Shown piece after piece: positions 1-6,621 of a stretch of 64,000 nucleotides of DNA. The stretch covers positions 1 through 64,000 of the forward strand of contig JBGPGE010000010.1 in assembly GCA_041483675.1 (NCBI GenBank), written 5' to 3'. The position numbers and the translations under genes are program-made. Position 1 is the stretch's first letter. Every line of letters starts with the position of its first letter. Source of the stretch: 2-12-FULL-60-19 sp041483675. Lineage in GTDB: Bacteria; Desulfobacterota; Binatia; UBA9968. A model generated the notes under the pieces. It searched no databases. It saw only the letters and a list, made by a program, of their open reading frames with translations, and was not told where the DNA came from.

Positions 1-2
1 AG

Positions 3-239
3 AGATACGACTGGCATGAAGGCAGCGTGGTCTGTCCGCCGGCCGGGACCTGGCACCAGCACTACAATACCGGCAATGTTCCTTGCAAGTTTGTCGCGCT
101 CCACGCCAACACCGCGGTGCAGCGGGAAGAGGGGGGCATTGATCAGATCGACTTCGACAACGAAGACGCGGCGCTCCGAAAGATGTACGAGGAAGAGTGC
201 GCTAAAAACGGCGTCAAGCCGGACATGGACCAATCATAA
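3..239 (+). CDS. Cupin-domain protein, C-terminal end (5' truncated by window edge)
   Basis: This is the last 78 codons of a gene that begins before the window. The frame is open from base 3 and ends at TAA 237-239. The peptide carries the second-cupin pattern PPAGTWHQHYNTG, with HQH placing two metal-binding-type histidines, followed by a strand reading FVALHAN. An acidic tail ending near GVKPDMDQS follows. Cupins with this ending are common in aromatic or amine catabolism, but nothing here shows the substrate. An overlapping frame is also open and lacks any cupin pattern, so I reject it. Confidence 0.7.
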   Translation, partial: RYDWHEGSVVCPPAGTWHQHYNTGNVPCKFVALHANTAVQREEGGIDQIDFDNEDAALRKMYEEECAKNGVKPDMDQS

Positions 240-296
240 TTTTAGATTTTAGATACTTCGACGTGGCTCAGTACAGGTTTTAGATTTTCGATTAGG
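238..296. repeat. AT-rich ATTTTAGATTTT repeat with embedded TCGAAG motif
   Basis: Two runs of the TTTTAGATTTT type flank a copy of the motif TGAGCNNNGTCGAAG, seen on the minus strand at 256-270. Both repeat types recur elsewhere in the window. No gene is visible here. Confidence 0.6.
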
Positions 297-329
297 GTCC
301 CTACCCGCTATATCCGCAGGCTTGCTGCC

Positions 330-638
330 TCAGTCGATGTGTCGACCGCGTTCGCGCCTCTCCACGGCCCTCTGGCGTAGAATTTCCTCTTTACCGAGAG
401 GATCGTAGTCGCACGGGCCGTAAAAGTCGATGATGTCGCCGTCGCTCGGATCCCGCAGCACCGGACGATCCGAATATAAAGTGTCAGGGCGAATCGCCGG
501 AAACTTCAGATGGCAGTAATTACCCGAAGCGGCGGCAGCCTTGTAGATGATGCCTTCAGCCGCCCATGAGGGCGCACCCGTCAAGCCGGAATTTCCCAGG
601 AGAAGCACGACCAGTACAAGAACTTTGATTTTCTTCAC
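330..638 (-). CDS. Small secreted protein of unknown function
   Basis: About 102 residues. A GTG start at 638 is chosen because GGAGGC lies just upstream; an in-frame ATG at 662 would only add eight residues ahead of a normal signal peptide. The N-terminus is basic (KKIK), followed by a hydrophobic stretch (VLVLVVLLLG) and a signal-peptidase-like APSWAA site. The mature part contains NYCHLKFPAIRPDTL and IIDFYGPCDYDPLGK, giving two cysteines that could form a disulfide. The C-terminal tail is strongly charged. I do not recognise a named family. Export to the periplasm is inferred from the signal sequence. Confidence 0.6.
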   Translation of the reverse strand: MKKIKVLVLVVLLLGNSGLTGAPSWAAEGIIYKAAAASGNYCHLKFPAIRPDTLYSDRPVLRDPSDGDIIDFYGPCDYDPLGKEEILRQRAVERRERGRHID

Positions 639-729
639 TTCGCCTCCGGTTTCGGCCACCACGGCCTTTGATCATATTCTTTATGCTTTTTTGCTCCCTA
701 ATTCAAAATCCAAAATCGAAAATCCCAAA

Positions 730-810
730 TTACTTGATCACTTTATCCGCTCTTGCCAGTACGTTCGGCGGAATCGCGAGGCCGATATGCTGAGGTGGCT
801 TGAGATTGAC
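730..810 (-). pseudogene. Orphan C-terminal fragment of an ABC substrate-binding protein
   Basis: Read on the minus strand, 26 codons plus TAA encode a tail containing HIGLAIPPNVLARADKVIK. This nearly matches the last residues of the two complete substrate-binding proteins at 1624-3635. Upstream, the frame hits a stop within three codons and homology ceases. It is therefore a remnant of a third paralogue, not an expressed gene. AT-rich repeats lie immediately beside it. Confidence 0.75.
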
Positions 811-871
811 AGTGATTTAGCTATGGAATATTGTTATTAACAATAGACCATAACGCATCGGAGGCACGGAC

Positions 872-1177
872 ATGGCAAGTAGTCGAGGACAGTACCAAGT
901 CGTGAGCGTCTCGCTTCCCCGAGATCTGGTGAGACGAGCCAACGCGCTCATTCCGAAAACGCGGCGCAGCCGTGTTATTACCAAAATGCTCACATCCTTC
1001 CTTGACTCGGTCTCACGGAAACAATTGGAGCGCGATTACGCGGCATACTATGCCCAGCGCTCGGACCGCGAGGCGAAAGAAGAACGCGACCTGCTGAGCG
1101 AGTGGCGATTGAGCGACGAAGATGCCTGGGAGATCTTGGAGATGGAGGAAGCCGATGGTCAGCGTAAAGCGGGGTGA
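872..1177 (+). CDS. Ribbon-helix-helix antitoxin paired with MazF
   Basis: 101 residues starting at ATG 872 behind GGAGG. The N-terminal part (VVSVSLPRDLVRRANALIP, then RSRVITKMLTSFLD) has the strand-helix-helix pattern of CopG/MetJ-type DNA-binding antitoxins. The C-terminal half is a charged helical tail with LLSEWRLSDEDAWEI, of the kind that wraps and neutralises a MazF toxin. The toxin start lies 23 bases inside this gene, so the two are translationally coupled. In such modules the antitoxin or antitoxin-toxin complex usually represses its own promoter; I did not identify an operator here. Confidence 0.8.
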   Translation: MASSRGQYQVVSVSLPRDLVRRANALIPKTRRSRVITKMLTSFLDSVSRKQLERDYAAYYAQRSDREAKEERDLLSEWRLSDEDAWEILEMEEADGQRKAG

Positions 1178-1499
1178 TGTCGTAGTCGCCAATCTCGACC
1201 CCACCGTCGGCGTCGAGATCAGGAAAACCCGACCGGTGATCGTTCTCTCCAACGATAGCATCAATCAATTCAGCCAACTCGTGGTCGTCGTCCCACTGAC
1301 CAAGAACACGGCCCACCTCTCTCCCAGTCACACGGTCATCCCGAAGGGTGTCGCGCGTCTCACCTTCGCGTCCAAGGCCGTGACCGAACAGGTCAAAGCT
1401 CTCGATAAGCGCCGTCTCGTCAAACGGCTGGGAAGCCTGCCGCCCTCGCTCCTGGCACAGGTCGAGCGCGCCCTCAAGAACACCCTCGCGTTTCCCTAG
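1155..1499 (+). CDS. mazF: MazF-family endoribonuclease toxin
   Basis: 114 residues from ATG 1155, preceded by GGAGGAAGCC. An upstream in-frame start exists but would add a non-conserved extension. The protein opens with KRGDVVVANLDPTVGVEIRK, the PemK/MazF SH3-like barrel signature. RPVIVLSND follows, then VVPLTKN and the substrate-site region around HTVIP. Family members cleave mRNA at short specific sequences and cause growth arrest when released from antitoxin. The gene overlaps the RHH antitoxin by 23 bases, a classic two-gene toxin-antitoxin arrangement. The cleavage sequence cannot be predicted from what is visible. Confidence 0.9.
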   Translation: MVSVKRGDVVVANLDPTVGVEIRKTRPVIVLSNDSINQFSQLVVVVPLTKNTAHLSPSHTVIPKGVARLTFASKAVTEQVKALDKRRLVKRLGSLPPSLLAQVERALKNTLAFP

Positions 1500-1504
1500 A
1501 CCTT

Positions 1505-1623
1505 CCGATTTTAGATTTTGGATTTTAGATTGCTCCCGGAACCAGAGCAGAAGACTCGGCTCCAAAATGTTCCGTGCATGTGGAGTTCTCCTTAATCGAA
1601 AATCCGCGATCGAAAATCTAAAA
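1505..1623. repeat. Inverted AT-rich repeats between mazF and the substrate-binding genes
   Basis: ATTTTAGATTTTGGATTTTAG runs near 1505-1530 and the complementary type AATCGAAAATC...GAAAATCTAAAAT runs at about 1596-1623. The two arms could pair. They lie between convergent genes and may act as a structured 3' end for both. Confidence 0.55.
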
Positions 1624-2604
1624 TTACTTGATGACCTTATCCGCTCTCGCCAGCACGTTCGGCGGAATCGTCAGGCCGATCTGCTTGGCCGTCTTTAGGT
1701 TGATGATGAACTCAAATTTCATCGGCTGCTCCACGGGTAGATCAGCGGGCTTAGTGCCTTTCAGAATCTTGTCCACGTAGACGGCGGCACGGCGGTACAG
1801 ATCACGGTAATCCGTCCCGTAGGACATAAGGCCGCCTGCGTCCACATACTCCTTCAGTGGGTAAATAGCGGCCAACCGGTATTTGCCTGCAAGCTCTACG
1901 ATCTGCTTTCGAGCGTTGAGAAACCGGGTGTTAGAAATCGTGATAAGCGCGTCGATCCTTTCACGCAATGCAGTTTGATAGGCATTCGGGAAACCTTCGG
2001 GTTCAGCCGCGATCTCTTGCAATGTCAGCTTCATTGCCAGAGCGGCTGCTTTGACCTCTTTCATCTGGAGGTCTGCTCCTACACCTTCGCCCCGCGCCGG
2101 TCTTAGAACTCCAACCCGGGTTAGATTGGGCACTGTCTCCTTGAGAACCTCCAACCTTTTCCCGGCTAGCTCCGGGCTGAAGGAAGAGAGCCCGGTTACA
2201 TTGCCGCCAGGCCGAGCGAGACTGGCGACCAGACCCGCGGCCACGGGGTCACCCACGTTCATCATTACAATAGGGATGGTGGCCGTCGCGTTCTTCGCCG
2301 CCAACGCCGGGCCCGTCGATGGTACCACGATAAGATCAACCTTAAGACGAACCAGCTCCGCCGCAAGCTCGGGAAGATTCGCCGGTTTTTCCCCTGAATC
2401 GCGAGCCTCGATAGTGATATTCTTCCCCTCAATCCAGCCAAGCTTGCTCAGCTCTTGCCGCAAGACCCCCAAAACAAGGCTCGCGTCACCTGCTGCATCT
2501 AAATAACCTACGCGGGCCACTTTGCCTGTCTTCTGCGCCTGAACGAACTGAGCAGTAGACAGTAGAGCAATAGTCAGTAGGCAGATAATCACTTTTCTGT
2601 TCAT
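1624..2604 (-). CDS. ABC transporter substrate-binding protein (DUF534/ABC_sub_bind family)
   Basis: 326 residues from ATG 2604, chosen because AGGAGG lies seven bases upstream. A longer reading from 2658 runs through a low-complexity repeat. A signal peptide (KVIICLLTIALLSTAQFVQA) is followed by the family opening VARVGYLDAA and LRQELSKLGWIEGKNITIEA. The motifs DLIVVPSTGPALAAKNATATIPIVM and DPVAAGLVASLARPGGNVTG are typical of the two-lobed periplasmic fold. The C-terminus (KQIGLTIPPNVLARADKVIK) matches its neighbour. Ligands of this family are mostly unknown. No permease or ATPase gene is visible nearby. A near-parallel paralogue lies 50 bases upstream. Confidence 0.85.
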   Translation of the reverse strand: MNRKVIICLLTIALLSTAQFVQAQKTGKVARVGYLDAAGDASLVLGVLRQELSKLGWIEGKNITIEARDSGEKPANLPELAAELVRLKVDLIVVPSTGPALAAKNATATIPIVMMNVGDPVAAGLVASLARPGGNVTGLSSFSPELAGKRLEVLKETVPNLTRVGVLRPARGEGVGADLQMKEVKAAALAMKLTLQEIAAEPEGFPNAYQTALRERIDALITISNTRFLNARKQIVELAGKYRLAAIYPLKEYVDAGGLMSYGTDYRDLYRRAAVYVDKILKGTKPADLPVEQPMKFEFIINLKTAKQIGLTIPPNVLARADKVIK

Positions 2605-2654
2605 AGTTTTTCCTCCTGCCTCCTGCCTGTTGCCTTCTGCCTCCTGACTTTTTT

Positions 2655-3635
2655 TCATTTGATCACCTTATCCGCCCGGTACAGCACCGACTGCGGAATC
2701 GTCAGGCCGATCTGCTTCGCCGTTTTCAGATTGATGACCAACTCGAACTTCATCGGCTGCTCTACGGGCAAGTCCGCCGGTTTCGCGCCTTTCAAAATCT
2801 TATCCACATAGGTGGCGGCACGGCGGTATAAGTCGGCATAGTTTGGCCCATAGGAAATGAGCCCACCAGCGTCCATGAACTCACTAGCAGCGAACACAGT
2901 TGGCAAATGGTTTTTCGCCGCAAGCTCTGCGATTCGTTTCCGGTGAGTGTTGGTTACACCGCTTGGCAGGACGAGGAGGGCGGCAGCTTTGGCCCCCGTT
3001 GCTGCCTTGAACGCGCTCTCGAACTCATCGGGGTTCCTTACTTGAAGGGATTGAAGCTGCACTCCCAAGGGTCGGGCGTCGACCTCGAGACCTTTGAACT
3101 CAGCGACCTTCGCCGGATCATTCGGATCATACAACACCGAAATGCGGGATGCTTTCGGAATTGCTTCCTTGAGTAGCTCGAGCCGTTTCCCGCTTAAGTC
3201 CTGTGAAACAGAGCTCAGCCCGGTAAGATTGCCACCTGGGTGAGCTAGGCTTGCAACGAGCCCTGCCCCAACCGGATCTGAGACCTGCGTGAAAACGATG
3301 GGAATCGTATTAGTTACCTTTTGGACTTGTCGAACTGGCCCGGTCCCGCCACCCACGACAATAACCTCCACATTAAGACCGACTAGCTCGGCCGCAAGAT
3401 CGGGAAGCCGATCCCCTTTCCCTTCTGCGGACCGGTACTCAATGGCGATGTTCTTCCCATCCACGTACCCAAGCTCGCGCAGGCCTTGCCGGAATGCCGC
3501 GGTGAGTGGATCTTCGAGCGGCGCAACCCGCAGAAAACCTATTCGCGGGACTTTCTTCGGCTGCTGCGACTCGGCGAGATGGACGGAAGCTAGAGTGAGA
3601 ATTGCGAGTGAAAAAATGGAAAATTGTCCTCTCAT
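2655..3635 (-). CDS. ABC transporter substrate-binding protein, second tandem copy
   Basis: 326 residues from ATG 3635 with GGAGGAG upstream; an alternative in-frame start four codons earlier overlaps that ribosome site. The signal peptide ends near HLAES, and the mature protein begins QQPKKVPRIGFLRV. It shares the whole architecture of the downstream paralogue: YVDGKNIAIEYR, DPVGAGLVASLAHPGGN, DLYRRAATYVDKILKGAKPADLPVEQPMKFE and the same final helix. The central parts differ more than the C-terminal ends, which suggests an old duplication or C-terminal gene conversion. The leader carries a terminator-like hairpin. It is likely the promoter-proximal gene of a two-gene unit. Confidence 0.85.
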   Translation of the reverse strand: MRGQFSIFSLAILTLASVHLAESQQPKKVPRIGFLRVAPLEDPLTAAFRQGLRELGYVDGKNIAIEYRSAEGKGDRLPDLAAELVGLNVEVIVVGGGTGPVRQVQKVTNTIPIVFTQVSDPVGAGLVASLAHPGGNLTGLSSVSQDLSGKRLELLKEAIPKASRISVLYDPNDPAKVAEFKGLEVDARPLGVQLQSLQVRNPDEFESAFKAATGAKAAALLVLPSGVTNTHRKRIAELAAKNHLPTVFAASEFMDAGGLISYGPNYADLYRRAATYVDKILKGAKPADLPVEQPMKFELVINLKTAKQIGLTIPQSVLYRADKVIK

Positions 3636-3649
3636 CGTCTCCTCCAAAT

Positions 3650-3683
3650 AAAAAAGCCCGGCCGGTAAGAAACCGATCGGGCC
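3650..3683 (-). terminator. Terminator-like hairpin in the leader of the substrate-binding operon
   Basis: On the minus strand a stem of about 11 pairs with one mismatch region (GGCCCGATCGGT / ACCGGCCGGGC, 5-base loop) is followed by a run of T. It ends about 15 bases before ATG 3635, directly upstream of the ribosome site. It is either the terminator of an upstream transcript or an attenuator of the operon. No gene lies upstream on this strand for about 450 bases, which favours attenuation. Confidence 0.5.
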
Positions 3684-3689
3684 GAGGAA

Positions 3690-4090
3690 TTACGCATCGA
3701 ACTTGCTGCCAGAGCAGAGTCAGCCGGAAGATGTCGAAATTTTGTTGCTACCTTAGTTTGTCTTTTCTCCTTGGCATCATTTGCGGTTAAAATCCTCTCA
3801 CCACGAAGAACACGAAGCACACGAAGTTTGGATCATTCCTCGCGCCAAGACGCCAAGAACGCAAAGAAAACCTCCTGTTCTAATCTCTCAAACTTGGTGC
3901 CCCTTGCGCCTTTGCGCGAGTCACGTCCATAGTGTGAGCAATAGCGATGCCATGATCAGCGTTCCAACGGACCGGACCGCGCGCACTGAATTAACGGAGG
4001 AATTGTCAGTATCGGAGGCTCCGTGGTCGCCCCACGGAAGGTGAAGGTGGAGTGTTTTTGATACTGGGTGTAGTCAAGTTGATTCATGTG
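3690..4090. other. Gene-free stretch with short tandem repeats
   Basis: At about 3797-3925 there are tandem motifs of the CACGAAGAACACGAAG type, then GCCAAGACGCCAAGAACGCAAAG and its complement TTGCGCCTTTGCGCGAG. An 87-codon open frame here is repeat-derived (HHEEHEAHE) and is not called. The remainder, 3930-4090, shows no gene or clear signal to me. Confidence 0.55.
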
Positions 4091-4795
4091 CTAGCGGGCG
4101 GCCCTCGCCTTTGTTTGCGTTTTCAATCCCTCCACATAGCTCAGTGCCTCGGCCAGCGGGATGACGTTGGCGTACTTGGCGTTCATCTCGAAGAGGTTGA
4201 CCAGGTGCGAGGTGCGCGAGCGGTCGAAGACGCACTCCTCGACGACGAAGACCGGAAAGCCGTAGGAATAGCCGTCCAGCACCGTGCCGCGCACGCAGCC
4301 GCAGGTCGTTGTGCCGGCGACAAGCAGGGAATCGACTCCTTTGCTCAACAAATAGGTGATCAAGTGCGTGCCGAAAAACGCGCTCGCGCGCGCTTTGCGC
4401 ACAATAAACTCGCCCTCGACCGGCTTGATCGGCTCGGGAAACTCGCCGGCGAGCTTCAGATAGTCCTTTCCGCCGACGGTTCGCTTCGTGGCGTTCCCGA
4501 GCGCGGCTTTAAAATCCGGATCGCCGGTCGAATAGGCAACCGGAACGCCGGCGTCGCGGCAGGCGTCGAGCAGCTCCCGGATCTTCGGAATGGCCTCCCA
4601 GGCCACTTTGCCGCAGCTCGTGGGGAACTCCTCGATCGCCTCCATGATCTCCATCGGCCTCGTGCCGGTAAAAGCGAGCTGCATGTCGATGACCAAAAGC
4701 GCCGGATTCCGGCCGAACGGCTGCTTGCCCTTGTAGCCGGCCTTCTCGTAGACTTTGCGCTCTTCCTCCGAAAAAATCGCTTGCCACTCTTTCAT
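4091..4795 (-). CDS. Isochorismatase-family cysteine hydrolase
   Basis: 234 residues starting at ATG 4795. The catalytic triad of the cysteine-hydrolase fold is visible: Asp37 in LLVIDMQLAF, Lys134 in FIVRKARASAF and Cys165 in VAGTTTCGCVRGT. The cis-peptide region precedes the Cys. The long N-terminal extension (about 30 residues) and the TCGCVR signature resemble N-carbamoylsarcosine amidase-type members that cleave C-N bonds rather than true isochorismatases. The DNA beyond its start leads to an ornithine cyclodeaminase homologue on the same strand, consistent with catabolism of a nitrogen compound. The substrate is unknown. Confidence 0.85.
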   Translation of the reverse strand: MKEWQAIFSEEERKVYEKAGYKGKQPFGRNPALLVIDMQLAFTGTRPMEIMEAIEEFPTSCGKVAWEAIPKIRELLDACRDAGVPVAYSTGDPDFKAALGNATKRTVGGKDYLKLAGEFPEPIKPVEGEFIVRKARASAFFGTHLITYLLSKGVDSLLVAGTTTCGCVRGTVLDGYSYGFPVFVVEECVFDRSRTSHLVNLFEMNAKYANVIPLAEALSYVEGLKTQTKARAAR

Positions 4796-4836
4796 GTTTT
4801 GATCCTCTTGTTTGATTTATAGCTCAGTAGACCCCT

Positions 4837-5022
4837 GGACATAAGTCCGGAGGTGTTCGGGTTCCGAAAAGCAACAGAGTCGTCATTCCGGCCAAGCCCG
4901 CTAAAGCGGGCGCGAGCCGGAATCCAGGAAGACTGGATTCCCGCTTTCGCGGGAAAGACGGACGGGGGTTTTGGGACAAGCGAACCTTGCATTCTGAGAA
5001 GAACCTCGGACATAAGTCTGGA
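4837..5022. repeat. Palindromic GTCATTCC repeat framed by direct repeats
   Basis: A core at 4881-4960 begins GTCATTCCGGCCAAG and ends in the inverted form CTGGATTCCCGCTTTCGCGGG; internally CCCGCTAAAGCGGG is self-complementary. A related copy lies at 19105-19182. Here the core is flanked by GGACATAAGTCCGGA (4837-4851) and GGACATAAGTCTGGA (5008-5022), direct repeats differing at one base. Confidence 0.7.
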
Positions 5023-5036
5023 AAAAGTTACTTCTC

Positions 5037-6104
5037 TTACGGCGAGTAGGCTTTGTCACCGCGCCGCGTCATGAACAGCTCCAGCGGCAGTTCTGTGCCG
5101 ATCCCTTTCTCCCGCGCCTTCTCATAGACCTTCCGCGCCGTGGCCGCAAACTGGATGCCCATGCCGGTGTTGTTTTTAAACAGCGTGATCTCGCGCTCGT
5201 CTTTCCTCCCACGGCACTTGCCGTTGAGCAGCTCGCCAAGCTCGTGGAGGTCCTCCGGTTTCAGCATGCCGCGCTCCAGCCGGTCGGCGAACTCCGCCTG
5301 GCGGTCGAGGAAAATCTGCGGCTTGTAGCCGACGACGATCAGCCCGGCTCGCTTGATCGTCTCGTCGTCCAACTCGCGGCGCGGCAGGTAGCCGTCGCCG
5401 CCGACGATGCTGTTGACGTGCGCCCCCTCTTTGAGCCAGCGGCCCTCCACCACCGGCTCCACCGTGTTGGTCGCGGCGGTGACGATATCGCTCTCCCGCA
5501 CCGCCTCCTCCGCGGAAGCCACCGGCGCGACCTCCACCCCGCACATCTTGCTCATCTCACGCGCGAACTTTTCACGATTCGCTCGCGTCGGACTGTAAAC
5601 TTTTATCTTCTTCAGCCGGCGCACCGCGAGCGCCGCCGTGACTTGAGTACTCGCCTGCTCGCCGGAACCGAGCAGCCCCATGACTTCCGCGTCTCTCCGC
5701 GCCAAATACTTTGTCGCCACGCCGCTGGTCGCGCCCACGCGCATGGCCGATATCACGTGATCGTCCATGATGGCGAGCAACTCGCAAGTGTCCATGTCGA
5801 ACAGGAAGACCAGGCCGACAAAGTCTCCCGGATAGACTCTCCGCTTCGCGCCGGCGACCTGGACTTCTTTGGAAAAACTCGAGTCGATCCGCAGCGCCAT
5901 CGACTTCATCCCCGGCACGAGCCCCATGATGTTGTTGAAGTAGTACTGCCCGTCCGCTTCTCTCCAGGGAGTGCGCAGGCGCGCCCGCGGAGAGTTCATG
6001 GCGACGCCCTGGCCCAGCTCGCGGAAGGCTTCTTCGATCGCCGCGATCTCCTCGTCCATCGGCACCAGGCCGTCGATCTGATTATTTTTGAGGACCAAAA
6101 CCAT
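5037..6104 (-). CDS. Ornithine cyclodeaminase / mu-crystallin family protein
   Basis: 355 residues from ATG 6104, behind GAGGAG; the longer open frame to 6170 lacks conserved sequence. The Rossmann dinucleotide site is GLLGSGEQA. N-terminal family elements are MALRIDSSF and a region ending DFVGLVFLFDMDTCELLAIMD; the catalytic-type segment is RVGATSGVATKYLARRDAE. Members include NAD-dependent deaminases, reductases of cyclic imines and dehydrogenases, so the exact reaction is open. It lies 241 bases upstream of the isochorismatase-like gene on the same strand, separated by repeats, so co-transcription is possible but not shown. Confidence 0.85.
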   Translation of the reverse strand: MVLVLKNNQIDGLVPMDEEIAAIEEAFRELGQGVAMNSPRARLRTPWREADGQYYFNNIMGLVPGMKSMALRIDSSFSKEVQVAGAKRRVYPGDFVGLVFLFDMDTCELLAIMDDHVISAMRVGATSGVATKYLARRDAEVMGLLGSGEQASTQVTAALAVRRLKKIKVYSPTRANREKFAREMSKMCGVEVAPVASAEEAVRESDIVTAATNTVEPVVEGRWLKEGAHVNSIVGGDGYLPRRELDDETIKRAGLIVVGYKPQIFLDRQAEFADRLERGMLKPEDLHELGELLNGKCRGRKDEREITLFKNNTGMGIQFAATARKVYEKAREKGIGTELPLELFMTRRGDKAYSP

Positions 6105-6192
6105 ATTATTCACTCCTCGGGTATGGGACCACATTAGTTCAAAGAGAGCGCGTCGCGCAAGCTCAGGCACGGTCGGGAGGCTCTACGAGATG

Positions 6193-6228
6193 AAAAAAAT
6201 AGGGCAGTGTCCGAGGGGACACTGCCCT
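6193..6228 (-). terminator. Rho-independent terminator after the ferredoxin gene
   Basis: A perfect 12-base inverted repeat (AGGGCAGTGTCC with GGACACTGCCCT, 4-base loop) is followed on the minus strand by seven T. It sits 48 bases beyond the ferredoxin stop and upstream of the cyclodeaminase start, so it separates those transcripts. Confidence 0.85.
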
Positions 6229-6275
6229 GGTCCGAAAGCTTGGTTTACGTTTCGGCGAGACGGTCGTGGAGGCGC

Positions 6276-6548
6276 TTACTTTTTTCTGTTCTTATACCAG
6301 TCGGCGTCGATCTGGATAAAGTGCTTCCACTTGTCCGGCGCCGCCGCCTCCTCGAAGATCGCCTCGACCGGACAGACCGGCTCGCAGGCGCCGCAATCGA
6401 TACACTCCTCAGGATCGATATAAAGCTTGGTTTCTTTGGCGAACTCTTCAGCCTCATTTTTGGTTGGATGGATGCAGTCCACCGGACAGACATCCACGCA
6501 GGCGGTGTCTTTGACGTTGATGCATGGCTCAGCAATTATGTAGGTCAT
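6276..6548 (-). CDS. Seven-iron type ferredoxin
   Basis: 90 residues from ATG 6548 behind GGGAGG. The first cluster motif is EPCINVKDTACVDVCPVDCI, the Azotobacter FdI-like arrangement that commonly holds a [3Fe-4S] centre. The second is CIDCGACEPVCP, a classic [4Fe-4S] motif. The C-terminal tail (DKWKHFIQIDADWYKNRKK) is typical of the short bacterial form. It is a soluble electron carrier; its partner is not evident here. It is followed by a strong terminator and preceded by the rtcB operon 73 bases upstream on the same strand, so it could be transcribed from that operon or alone. Confidence 0.92.
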   Translation of the reverse strand: MTYIIAEPCINVKDTACVDVCPVDCIHPTKNEAEEFAKETKLYIDPEECIDCGACEPVCPVEAIFEEAAAPDKWKHFIQIDADWYKNRKK

Positions 6549-6621
6549 CGAATCCTCCCATGAAAAACAGATTTTTTATCCCTACCAAATCAGCCAGCCT
6601 AAGTCAATTCTGCCTGCAATC

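Noticed and set aside
3781..4044. 87-codon open frame with HHEEHEAHE
   Set aside because: It is the translation of a CACGAAG repeat, not a gene.
4052..4822. 256-codon open frame opposite the isochorismatase-like gene
   Set aside because: The minus-strand frame has all catalytic residues; this one shows none.
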